Part shown: in pieces, positions 8,748-15,751 of the stretch
Layout of the letters: each line of letters begins with the position of its first letter
Numbering within the stretch: position 1 is the first letter of the stretch
DNA from: Allobosea thiooxidans
Lineage (GTDB): Bacteria; Pseudomonadota; Alphaproteobacteria; Rhizobiales; Beijerinckiaceae
Reading direction: 5' to 3'
NCBI RefSeq assembly: GCF_900168195.1
Contig: NZ_FUYX01000001.1
Span: forward strand, 186,001-250,000
Length of the DNA stretch: 64,000 nucleotides
Translations under genes and position numbers: made by a program
Notes under the pieces: model-generated
The model's input: the letters and a program-made list of their open reading frames with translations, nothing else
Database searches by the model: none
What the model was told of the DNA's origin: nothing

Positions 8748-10159
8748 GGCTTGGCCTCCGGCTGCGCGAAGCCGCTCAGGGCGGCCTTGAGATTGCTCTC
8801 GGCGTCGATCAGGAAGTTGGCGGAGACGACGACGCGGTCGCCTTCGGAGACGCCTTCGGTAATCGCGACCATGCCGTCGCCGCGACGGCCGAGCTTGACC
8901 TCGCGCGGCTCGAACCGACCCTCGCCCAGATCAAGAATGACGACCCGGCGCGAGCCGCTGTCGATCACGGCGCTGTCGGGAACCGCGAGTTGCGGAGCTG
9001 CGTCATCGGAGCCGATATCGACGTCGGCATACATGTTCGGCAGCAGGATGCTGTCGCGGTTGGCAAGCTCGATCCGGACCTTCGCCGTGCGCGTTGCCTC
9101 GGCAATCTCCGGGTAGATCACGCCGACGCGTCCCTCGAAGGAACTCCCCGGACGGCCGCGCAGCCGCACCGTGGCTGGCGCGCCGATGCCGACGGCGGCC
9201 AACTGGCGTTCCGGAACATCGGCCAGAACCCAGATCGTCGAGATGTCGGCGAGCCGGAACAGACTGCCGCCGGCCGTCATCTTCATGCCGTCGCTGACCG
9301 AACGCTCCAGCACGATGCCGTCGCGCGGCGCCGACCAGTTGATCGTCAGCGGCACCTTCCGGCTGCGCTCGATCTCGGCGATGACCTCCGGCGGGACGCC
9401 GAGGTTTTCCAAGCGCTGCCTTGCGCCGCCTTCGGGCACGCCGCGCGCGGCGGCATTGAGCTCGGTGATGAACTGCGCGCCCGCGGTGCTGATCTCCGGC
9501 GAATAAATCCGCGCCAGTCGCGTGCCTCTCGTGACCCGGTCGCCCGTCGTGATCGGCGCCACCTCCTGCACGAAGGCATCAGCTCGGATCGTCACGACCG
9601 AAACCCGTCGCTCGTCGAGCTGGACCACGCCGGGCACGTGAATCGTCTGGACGATGCTCTGACGCCGGACAGGTTCGGAGCGCACGCCGCTGCGCTGGAT
9701 GCGCCCGGGCGAGAGCTTGATGACGCCGTCCTCGTTTCCCTCGCCTTCGTAGACGGGGAGATAATCCATCCCCATCGAGTCCTTCTTCGGCACCGGGGAC
9801 GTATCCGGAAGCCCCATGGGATTGCGGTAGTAGAGGACGCGCTTCGGGTCGGCCTGCGCCGTCCGCTCCTCGCTCGGAGGCTTCACCTCGAAGCTGACGT
9901 CCTGGCTGGCGTGGACGGCCGTGAAGGGCCTGCCGTCCACGGTCTGGCGCGGCTGTGCCGAATAGACAGGCTTCCGGTCCGGGTCCTGATAGTAGATGAC
10001 CGGACCGGTTCCGACGGGCTCGTTTGCCGCGAGCGAACCTTCGATGCCGAGCCAACCACGCCAGCCGACGGCAAGGCCGCGATGTCCGGCCCAGTAGCCC
10101 GCACCTCCCGCCGCCAGAATGGCGGCAAGAGCGAGGCCCGTGAGGGCGATGGGTTTCAT
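8744..10159 (-). CDS. cusB: RND periplasmic adaptor, CusB-like, with heavy-metal-binding domain
   Basis: 471 residues. The ATG at 10159 is chosen because it begins a membrane anchor (IALTGLALAAILAAGGAGYW) and overlaps the upstream stop as ATGA. After the anchor come two YYxxP-type segments (IYYQDPDRKPVYS and YYRNPMGLPDTSPVPKK, the latter with DSMGMDYLPVY), the second being the heavy-metal-binding domain of CusB proteins. The barrel-sandwich and alpha-hairpin regions follow, and then the beta-barrel ending near SNLKAALSG. It links the inner-membrane pump to the outer-membrane channel and may pass metal to CusA. It is translationally coupled to cusA. Confidence 0.9.
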   Translation of the reverse strand: MKPIALTGLALAAILAAGGAGYWAGHRGLAVGWRGWLGIEGSLAANEPVGTGPVIYYQDPDRKPVYSAQPRQTVDGRPFTAVHASQDVSFEVKPPSEERTAQADPKRVLYYRNPMGLPDTSPVPKKDSMGMDYLPVYEGEGNEDGVIKLSPGRIQRSGVRSEPVRRQSIVQTIHVPGVVQLDERRVSVVTIRADAFVQEVAPITTGDRVTRGTRLARIYSPEISTAGAQFITELNAAARGVPEGGARQRLENLGVPPEVIAEIERSRKVPLTINWSAPRDGIVLERSVSDGMKMTAGGSLFRLADISTIWVLADVPERQLAAVGIGAPATVRLRGRPGSSFEGRVGVIYPEIAEATRTAKVRIELANRDSILLPNMYADVDIGSDDAAPQLAVPDSAVIDSGSRRVVILDLGEGRFEPREVKLGRRGDGMVAITEGVSEGDRVVVSANFLIDAESNLKAALSGFAQPEAKP

Positions 10160-10554
10160 GGCACGGCCTTGAGGATCAGCTTGTTTTCGAGCGCGCCGGT
10201 TTCGCCCTGTACCTTGGCGCCGAGCGAGAGCCGCCAACCGCCGGCCATCGTCAGGTTCGTCTTGAAGCGGTAGGTGCCCGGCTCGGTCGACGGCATCGTC
10301 TCGATCAGCGAGGCCATCATCTCCATCCCGTCGGGTGCCATGTCGATGCGCTGGGCGAAGATCACCGCGTCCGGGACGGGCTTGCCCGAACGCTTGTCGA
10401 TGAGCGTCACGGCGACGACGACGCCGTTGCCCTGCTTGATCTCGTTCTGGACGAGCCGGAACTCGTAATCCTTGATGTCCGCGAGCGCCGGGAGCGAAAC
10501 GGCGGCGAGCGGAAGCGCTGCGGCAAGCACGCGCAACGTGTTGATGAGGGTCAT
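10156..10554 (-). CDS. FixH/YtkA-like exported protein
   Basis: 132 residues from the ATG at 10554. A signal peptide (LINTLRVLAAALPLAAVSLPALA) is followed by an immunoglobulin-like beta-sandwich in which NGVVVAVTLIDKRSGKPV and ETMPSTEPGTYRFKTNLTMAGGW are typical of FixH/YtkA domains. Genes of this type often precede heavy-metal RND adaptors. This one is the first gene of the coupled operon and overlaps cusB by ATGA. The biochemical role in metal efflux is unproven. The protein lacks the membrane anchor topology of true FixH of the fixGHIS operon, so the nitrogen-fixation function should not be transferred. Confidence 0.75.
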   Translation of the reverse strand: MTLINTLRVLAAALPLAAVSLPALADIKDYEFRLVQNEIKQGNGVVVAVTLIDKRSGKPVPDAVIFAQRIDMAPDGMEMMASLIETMPSTEPGTYRFKTNLTMAGGWRLSLGAKVQGETGALENKLILKAVP

Positions 10555-10681
10555 GTTCGTAGTCCTGAGTGCATCAGGCTGCCGCATGGGCGCACAGCCT
10601 CAGACGTGGCCCTGGCCACGGCTCACCGTCCGCCCGGAAGTTCCGTGCGGACGAATCCAGCGCAATTCGCGCTGACGATGC

Positions 10682-11038
10682 TCAGCTTCGTGGAGGTCGC
10701 GCGGGTGGCTCGAACGGACGAGACTGACGCGTGGCCTCGTCTCCCGACAGGCTGAGCTCGGCGACGAACGCCCTGGCGAGCGTGACGAACGACGCCGGCT
10801 CGCTGGCAAAGCACTTCGCCAGGCAGAAACTCAACGCGGGACAGTTGGTCGTGCAGTCCTTGGCCTTGTCGTGATCCGTCGGACAGCACGGCATGGCGCC
10901 GCCGTCCATCGGCATCGCCATTTCAACGGTATCGGCCCGCTCGAATCCGGCGCTCGCCGGGCTGACGAAGGCAGCCAACGTGGTGGCCGCGACGAACAGG
11001 GCCAGAATCAGACAATGCGCAACGAGCCGAAGCGTCAT
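10682..11038 (-). CDS. small Cys-rich exported protein
   Basis: 118 residues from the ATG at 11038, chosen because a signal peptide follows (LRLVAHCLILALFVAATTLAAF). The mature part has six cysteines in a short span: PCCPTDHDKAKDC, TTNC, SFC, AKC. It also has a Met/Asp stretch before them (EMAMPMDGGAMP). This is a likely metal-binding or disulfide-rich periplasmic protein. I do not recognise a family. It is divergent from the Csp-like gene at 11263 and shares a candidate regulator site with it (11166-11182), and it lies 127 bp upstream of the efflux operon on the same strand. Confidence 0.6.
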   Translation of the reverse strand: MTLRLVAHCLILALFVAATTLAAFVSPASAGFERADTVEMAMPMDGGAMPCCPTDHDKAKDCTTNCPALSFCLAKCFASEPASFVTLARAFVAELSLSGDEATRQSRPFEPPARPPRS

Positions 11039-11165
11039 GACACCGAAAATGGCACAGCGGCCAAAACAGAGGAAGGATGGAACTTTCAACAGTTCGTCAT
11101 CGCCGGGCCTTCGACCATCGTCGTTGCGCCCCGTCAATAACCCTCGCGCGTGTCCGGCGGCGCAT

Positions 11166-11182
11166 TGTTACAGATTGTTGCA
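11166..11182. promoter_or_regulatory. candidate response-regulator site, direct repeat
   Basis: TGTTACA-GAT-TGTTGCA is a 7-3-7 direct repeat with the 10-bp period expected for an OmpR-type regulator dimer. The same pattern occurs twice in the promoter region of the window's response-regulator gene (15464-15515). It sits between divergent genes at 11038 (minus) and 11263 (plus). The link to that regulator is inferred. Confidence 0.5.
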
Positions 11183-11262
11183 GACAGGAACTCCTCATGG
11201 TCGCACGCGTCTTCCCCCAGTAGCCCTTCAACGCAATGGCGACAGGCTCAAGGAGAACGATC

Positions 11263-11595
11263 GTGCACCAACCGTCCCCCGAGATGCAGGCATGCATTGA
11301 CGAGTGTCTGCGCTGCTACCAGGCCTGCCTGGGCATGAGCACCAACCATTGCCTCAAGCTCGGTGGCGACCATGCCAGCCCGGATCACATCCAATTGATG
11401 CTCGCCTGTGCCGAGACCTGTCGTGCCAGCGCCCAGGTCATGATCATCGGCTCGCGGCATCACAAGCATCTCTGCGCCGAGTGCGCCGATATCTGCGAAG
11501 ACTGCGCCAACGAATGCGAACGGATCGGAGATATGGACGACTGCGTCCGGGCTTGTCGGCGGTGTGCCGAAAGTTGCCGGAAGATGGCGGCATAG
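11263..11595 (+). CDS. four-helix-bundle copper-binding protein (Csp/DUF326-like)
   Basis: 110 residues from a GTG at 11263 with AAGGAG eight bases upstream. Cysteines recur on helices in CxxxC spacing: ACIDECLRCYQAC, then ACAETC, then LCAECADICEDCANEC, then CVRACRRCAESC, with additional His residues (HHKH). This is the pattern of Csp copper-storage proteins, where cysteines lining a four-helix bundle hold many Cu(I) ions. There is no signal peptide, so a cytosolic Csp3-type role is more likely than an exported one. It heads a plus-strand run with two DUF305 genes. Confidence 0.85.
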   Translation: MHQPSPEMQACIDECLRCYQACLGMSTNHCLKLGGDHASPDHIQLMLACAETCRASAQVMIIGSRHHKHLCAECADICEDCANECERIGDMDDCVRACRRCAESCRKMAA

Positions 11596-11626
11596 CCGCT
11601 CCCCTCCTTATCCCGGGAGTACTCAC

Positions 11627-12010
11627 ATGAAACACCTCACAGTGATTGCTTGCCTTGCGGCATCGATCGTGACCGTCGCTTTCGCCCAGCCAGCTCCCAA
11701 GCCCGATACGGGCCACGGCATGCCCATGAAGATGATGATGCCGGATGCATCGGACTCCGCGTCGACCAAAGAATACAAGGCGGCGATGATGCATATGATG
11801 CAGTCCATGCCGACGACCTTCACGGGCGATGCCGACGTCGATTTCATGACGCAGATGAAGGCTCACCACCAAGGTGCGATCGAGATGGCCAAGATCGTAC
11901 TCGCGAACGGCACGGACCCATCGGTCAAAAAGCTGGCGGGTGAAATCGTCAGCAGTCAACAGCGCGAGGTCGAAACGATCGAGCAGTGGCTGAAAGCCAA
12001 GGGCAAGTAG
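11627..12010 (+). CDS. DUF305 exported metal-binding protein (CopM-like)
   Basis: 127 residues. A signal peptide (KHLTVIACLAASIVTVAFAQ) is followed by a Met/His-rich stretch (GHGMPMKMMMPD, then MMHMMQSM). The DUF305 core contains DFMTQMKAHHQGAIEMAK, whose paired His residues are the usual signature. DUF305 proteins such as cyanobacterial CopM bind copper in the periplasm or outside the cell. The gene follows the Csp-like gene by 31 bp. A second DUF305 gene with a membrane part comes next. Confidence 0.82.
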   Translation: MKHLTVIACLAASIVTVAFAQPAPKPDTGHGMPMKMMMPDASDSASTKEYKAAMMHMMQSMPTTFTGDADVDFMTQMKAHHQGAIEMAKIVLANGTDPSVKKLAGEIVSSQQREVETIEQWLKAKGK

Positions 12011-12097
12011 CCCTTGCCTTCTGCGGGCGCTGGCCACCTTCGTTCTCATCGCGACGGGTGTGGCAACCGTCCGCTTTCACGCCGAGTGGAGACGGAT

Positions 12098-12595
12098 ATG
12101 CAGAACCACCACCGGGCCCACGGCAGCCCTTCGCAAGGCGGTCACGGCTCGCATGGCAGACCCTATCTGATGTTCTGGCTGAACATGATCCTCGGCCTGA
12201 TCGTCATGTACGTCGTGATGTTCTCGATGATCGACGGCTGGCGCGACTTCCGGAACAATCTGAACATGTTCTACATGGCGATCACGATGTGGGCGCCGAT
12301 GGGCATCCTCATGCTGGCGACGATGCCGGGCATGTTCCCGAACAAGAGCGCCAACGTCGTTCACTACGTCGCCCTTGCGTTGCTCACGGTCGCATCGCTC
12401 TACGCAACGCGAAGCCAGACCCTGATCGATGATCGCCAGTTCGTCGACTCGATGATCCCGCATCACTCCGGCGCGATCCTCATGTGCCGTGAGGCGAAGC
12501 TCGCCAATCTGGATCTGAAGAGGTTGTGCGAGGCGATCACGAAGGCACAACGCGAGGAGATCCAGCAGATGGAGGCGATAAGAGGTCGGCTGTAG
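12098..12595 (+). CDS. membrane-anchored DUF305 protein
   Basis: 165 residues. A His-rich N-terminus (QNHHRAHGSPSQGGHGSHG) precedes three hydrophobic segments: about residues 25-45, 58-75 and 88-105. A short DUF305 core follows (DDRQFVDSMIPHHSGAILM), with its HH pair. A GTGGAGACGG-like ribosome site precedes ATG 12098. The arrangement suggests a membrane protein that displays a copper-binding DUF305 domain, perhaps handing metal between compartments. It is the last gene of the Csp-DUF305 run. Confidence 0.78.
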   Translation: MQNHHRAHGSPSQGGHGSHGRPYLMFWLNMILGLIVMYVVMFSMIDGWRDFRNNLNMFYMAITMWAPMGILMLATMPGMFPNKSANVVHYVALALLTVASLYATRSQTLIDDRQFVDSMIPHHSGAILMCREAKLANLDLKRLCEAITKAQREEIQQMEAIRGRL

Positions 12596-12887
12596 GACGC
12601 CCCGTGACGAAACCGCCTTGATGTAAACCAGATTCCGGCAGTGCTGCTTCGACTTCCTGGCGCTCGCGGTCACGCATGAGGCAGGGAGTCGCGCGCGGAA
12701 TCTCGTTCATCCAGGCCGCCAAGCGACCCCATATCATCGGCTTCGATCTCGAAATCGATCATCGCGAACCTCTCTCCTCCAAGCCCTCCCGGGTCAACCT
12801 TCGGCAAGGGACCGACGCCGTTCCGGACATTCCACCGCAGGAGGATTACGACGGCGTCGATCCCTGCGTGGGAGGATGCCGGATGGA

Positions 12888-13064
12888 TCAACGGTGCCGT
12901 CCGTTCGACCGTGACGATGACCGTCCCCTGAACGCCTCGGGTGCCGAAGCCAGGACCTCCAGAGCCTGCAAGAACAACTCTGCGACATCTGGCCTGTTTT
13001 CCGTGATGGCCTGCTTCAGGGCGGCAAGGGCGACTGTTTCGAGCTTCCGCTTCTTGATGGTCAT
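12888..13064 (-). CDS. 58-residue protein behind a CueR-type promoter
   Basis: The frame begins MTIKKRKLETVALAALKQAI and ends in a basic tail rich in Ser, Arg, Gly and His. The central part (about residues 9-45) is a regular amphipathic helix pattern. An AGAGGTCGCC ribosome site precedes the ATG at 13064, and a CueR-like promoter lies 28 to 60 bases further upstream. That combination makes expression likely despite the length. There are no cysteines and only one histidine, so direct metal binding is not obvious. I do not recognise a family. Confidence 0.55.
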   Translation of the reverse strand: MTIKKRKLETVALAALKQAITENRPDVAELFLQALEVLASAPEAFRGRSSSRSNGRHR

Positions 13065-13091
13065 GGCGACCTCTTTCGCTGAAGATCCGGA

Positions 13092-13122
13092 ACCGTGCGC
13101 CCTCCCACGACGGCAAGGTCAA
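13092..13122 (-). promoter_or_regulatory. CueR/MerR-type promoter (imperfect)
   Basis: On the minus strand TTGACC (13122-13117) begins a dyad CCTTGCC-GTCG-TGGGAGG (13118-13101). It has the long spacing to the -10 region (near 13097-13092) that is typical of CueR-activated promoters. It matches the two better dyads at 19697 and 25111 and points at the 58-residue gene. Confidence 0.55.
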
Positions 13123-13168
13123 GACCCGCCGCGATATCGCGGCAGCGGGGCCTTCCCGATCAGGCTGC

Positions 13169-14626
13169 CTAGTTCTTGGCCGCCAGCGATCGCTCTGCTC
13201 GATCCGAGACCCCGAGCTTCGCAAGCTCGACGGAGTTCGGCGATCTCGCCGTGATCGCCCCCTGGGGCTTGGCCTTCGGCAAGGTGATCATGACGCGCAA
13301 GCCGCCGGAGGCTCGATTGGCCAGATCGATCTTCCCGTCGTGAGTGCGGATCACGGATGCCGCGATGGTGAGCCCCAAGCCGGTCCCGCCGGTCTCGCGC
13401 CCCCGGGATTCCTCAAGCCTGACGAAAGGATGGAACACCCGCTCCATATCGGTCTCCGGGATTCCGGGGCCCTCATCCTCCACGGTGATGACGAGGCTAT
13501 CGCCGATGTCCGCGATCATGACCTGGGCTTTCGCGCCGTATTTGATCGCGTTGCCGATGATGTTCGAGAATGCCCGTTTCAGGGACAGAAAGCGCCCCGA
13601 GACGGGGGCGGATGTGATGCCCGCCAGTGAGACGTCGTGCCCCAGGTCGACATGCTCGTCGACGATCGTCTCGATGACCGACGCGAGGTCGATCAACCGG
13701 ATGGCTTCGCTGGAAACGCCACCGCGAAGGTATTCCAGCGTCGAGTCGATCATCGCTTCCATCTCGCCGAGATCCGCGTCGATGAGGCCTCGCGTGGCTT
13801 CATCGTCAAGCAGTTCCGAACGAAGCCGAAGCCTGGTGATCGGGGTGCGCAGGTCGTGCGACACCGCGGCCATGGCCTGCATGCGCTCGGCAACGAGGCG
13901 CTGGATCCGCTCCCGCATGGTGTTGAAGGCGCGGGCGGCACGGCGCACTTCGGCCGGGCCACCCTCGGAGAGGGGTTGCGGCGCCTGATCCAGGCTGAAG
14001 CGCTCGGCCGCGAGGGCGAGATCCTTCAGAGGACGCGTCGCCCAGCGCAACAGAAGCAGCGCGACGACGACGATGCCGACCCCGAAGCAGATCGTCGCCG
14101 CGATGACGCTCCAGTCGGCATGTTGGTTCACTCCGAGGGCGGAAGAGGAGAAATTCACCCAGGAACCGTCATCGAGCCGCACCGAAACCAGCATCATGTG
14201 CCGATAGGCGTCCGCCTCGCCTGCTGCCAGCGCTCCGTCGTCGGCGAAACCGACCCTGAAGGATTCCGCGGCGAGTTCGGGCGCGAGCGTCTCGAGCCGC
14301 GCCTCCATCGTTCGCGTCCTCTCCGTTCCCGGAGCGCTGCCGAGGACCAGGCTGACCTTGCTCCAATGCACTTCCAGGCTTGCGCTCGACAGATCGTGGG
14401 CGACGCGGTCGCGGTCCGGCGCCTCCGGAAGGCCTGCGATCACCCGTTTGATCGAGACGATGCGCTCGGCCAGGCCGCGATCCTGCCCGAGGGTCGCGAG
14501 ATTCTCCACGCTGACGCGATAGGCCCAATAGCCCAGCAGATGAAAGGCGAGCAGCGCCGCCACCAGGATCAGGATGGCGCGGCTGGCGACCGTATCCGGC
14601 CAAAGCAATTTCGCCGGGCGTCTCAA
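13169..14626 (-). CDS. sensor histidine kinase
   Basis: 485 residues. One N-terminal membrane helix (RAILILVAALLAFHLLGYWA) and a second near residue 160 (IAATICFGVGIVVVALLLL) enclose a periplasmic sensor domain. A HAMP region follows, then the H-box (AAVSHDLRTPITRLRLR), the N-box (NIIGNAIKYGA) and G-boxes (DEGPGIP, GGTGLGL). The start appears to be a TTG at 14626 that overlaps the regulator's stop as TTGA. The neighbours suggest that it senses copper or envelope stress. The periplasmic loop has no obvious Met/His cluster, so the ligand is open. Confidence 0.9.
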   Translation of the reverse strand: MRRPAKLLWPDTVASRAILILVAALLAFHLLGYWAYRVSVENLATLGQDRGLAERIVSIKRVIAGLPEAPDRDRVAHDLSSASLEVHWSKVSLVLGSAPGTERTRTMEARLETLAPELAAESFRVGFADDGALAAGEADAYRHMMLVSVRLDDGSWVNFSSSALGVNQHADWSVIAATICFGVGIVVVALLLLRWATRPLKDLALAAERFSLDQAPQPLSEGGPAEVRRAARAFNTMRERIQRLVAERMQAMAAVSHDLRTPITRLRLRSELLDDEATRGLIDADLGEMEAMIDSTLEYLRGGVSSEAIRLIDLASVIETIVDEHVDLGHDVSLAGITSAPVSGRFLSLKRAFSNIIGNAIKYGAKAQVMIADIGDSLVITVEDEGPGIPETDMERVFHPFVRLEESRGRETGGTGLGLTIAASVIRTHDGKIDLANRASGGLRVMITLPKAKPQGAITARSPNSVELAKLGVSDRAERSLAAKN

Positions 14627-15375
14627 GAGGATCGTCCTTCCCGATGATCGACCTGGGACGTGAAGATGTAGCCGGCGCCGCGCACCGTCTTGATCAACTG
14701 CCCCCCGCGGGCATCGGCCTCGAGCTTGCGGCGCAGGCGGCTGATCTGCACGTCGATCGTGCGATCGAACGGATCGCCGCTCGTCCGCGCCTTGGCGAAT
14801 TGCATCAACGCCTCCCGCGACAGGACGCGATTGGCGTGCTCGACGAAGGCAACGAGCAGGTCGAACTCGCCCGTAGAGAGATCGATCAGCGTGCCGCTCG
14901 GCGAAACCAGTTCACGCCGACGCAGATCCACGCGCCAACCGTCGAAGCTGACCGCCTCGCTCGGACTCGCTTCGGCCGGACCGCGCGCGGCGCGTGACCG
15001 ACGCAGCACGGCGCGTATCCGGGCGAGCAGCTCGCCCGGACTGAAGGGCTTGGTGACGTAGTCGTCCGCCCCGCCTTCGAATCCCATGATCCGGTCGCTC
15101 TCTTCGCTGCGAGCCGTCAGCATTACGATCGGAAGCTGCGAGGTCGCCCGGATGTCCCGGCAAAGCTCGATGCCGGAGCGACCGGGCAGCATCAGGTCGA
15201 GCACGATCAGGTCGATGGCGGAGTGGGCCATGACATCCATCATGACGCGCCCGTCCGGAGCCCCGGTGACCTGGTAGCCGTAGCGCTGGAGAAAACGGGC
15301 GACCAGCAGCCTGATCTGCGGATCGTCATCCACAACCAGGATATGCCCGTGGTCTTCGGAAGCCGTGTTCGTCAC
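14623..15375 (-). CDS. OmpR-family response regulator
   Basis: 250 residues from a GTG at 15375. The receiver domain is complete: acidic pocket VVDDD near residue 14, phosphoacceptor in LIVLDLMLPGRSG, TA in VMLTARSEES, and Lys in VTKPFSP. The C-terminal winged helix has DRTIDVQISRLRRKLE and the terminal VRGAGYIF hairpin. It forms a coupled pair with the histidine kinase. Two direct repeats of the TGTTACA type lie just upstream, suggesting autoregulation and control of the divergent lipoprotein/TolC run. An upstream ATG (15471) would add an unsupported 32-residue extension. Confidence 0.9.
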   Translation of the reverse strand: MTNTASEDHGHILVVDDDPQIRLLVARFLQRYGYQVTGAPDGRVMMDVMAHSAIDLIVLDLMLPGRSGIELCRDIRATSQLPIVMLTARSEESDRIMGFEGGADDYVTKPFSPGELLARIRAVLRRSRAARGPAEASPSEAVSFDGWRVDLRRRELVSPSGTLIDLSTGEFDLLVAFVEHANRVLSREALMQFAKARTSGDPFDRTIDVQISRLRRKLEADARGGQLIKTVRGAGYIFTSQVDHREGRSS

Positions 15376-15463
15376 GCGCGTCGATTCCAGTCCGCAATGC
15401 GCCTCGGCTTCTGCCGAGCCGGACTTGTATAGCGCGCCCGGAAGGGAGTGCCGCCTGCCGGAT

Positions 15464-15515
15464 TGAAACAATTTGTAACGGACACCGACGGACGGCCGCT
15501 GTTACCCCTGTTGCA
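15464..15515. promoter_or_regulatory. two candidate response-regulator sites in a divergent promoter
   Basis: On the minus strand CGTTACA-AAT-TGTTTCA (15480-15464), and on the plus strand TGTTACC-CC-TGTTGCA (15500-15515). Both are direct repeats of one heptamer. They lie between the regulator gene (minus) and the lipoprotein/TolC run (plus), and the pattern recurs at 11166. Binding by the neighbouring OmpR-type regulator is inferred from position. Confidence 0.55.
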
Positions 15516-15535
15516 TCATGACAGGGAGCCGAATC

Positions 15536-15751
15536 GTGAGCTTGATGAAGGTGCCGTTGCTGATGGCGGTAGGTCTGGCACTCGGTGCCTGCTCCGCCAC
15601 GGTTCCAGACCATCTGGCGCGACCTGCCGATCCGAACGTCCGCGTTCCCGCCGTCGCCTATCGCAGCGTGACGGCCGGTGCTTCCACCTTCCGCCCGGCC
15701 GAGCCCAAGGATTGGAAGGAACTCAACCGCCAGGTCGGACCGAAGTCATGA
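15536..15751 (+). CDS. small lipoprotein upstream of tolC-like gene
   Basis: 71 residues from GTG 15536, preferred over ATG 15518 because AGGGAG lies seven bases upstream. The N-terminus (LMKVPLLMAVGLALGACS) is a lipoprotein signal with lipobox LGAC, so the protein should be lipid-anchored after cleavage before Cys. The rest is short and polar without recognisable domain. Its stop overlaps the ATG of the TolC-family gene (ATGA), which implies coupling and perhaps a structural role beside the outer-membrane channel. Confidence 0.65.
   Translation: MSLMKVPLLMAVGLALGACSATVPDHLARPADPNVRVPAVAYRSVTAGASTFRPAEPKDWKELNRQVGPKS

Noticed and set aside
12670..13254. Long frames on both strands between the DUF305 gene and the histidine kinase
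   Set aside because: Both have low-complexity Arg/Pro composition. The 58-residue minus-strand frame with promoter and ribosome site explains the region better.
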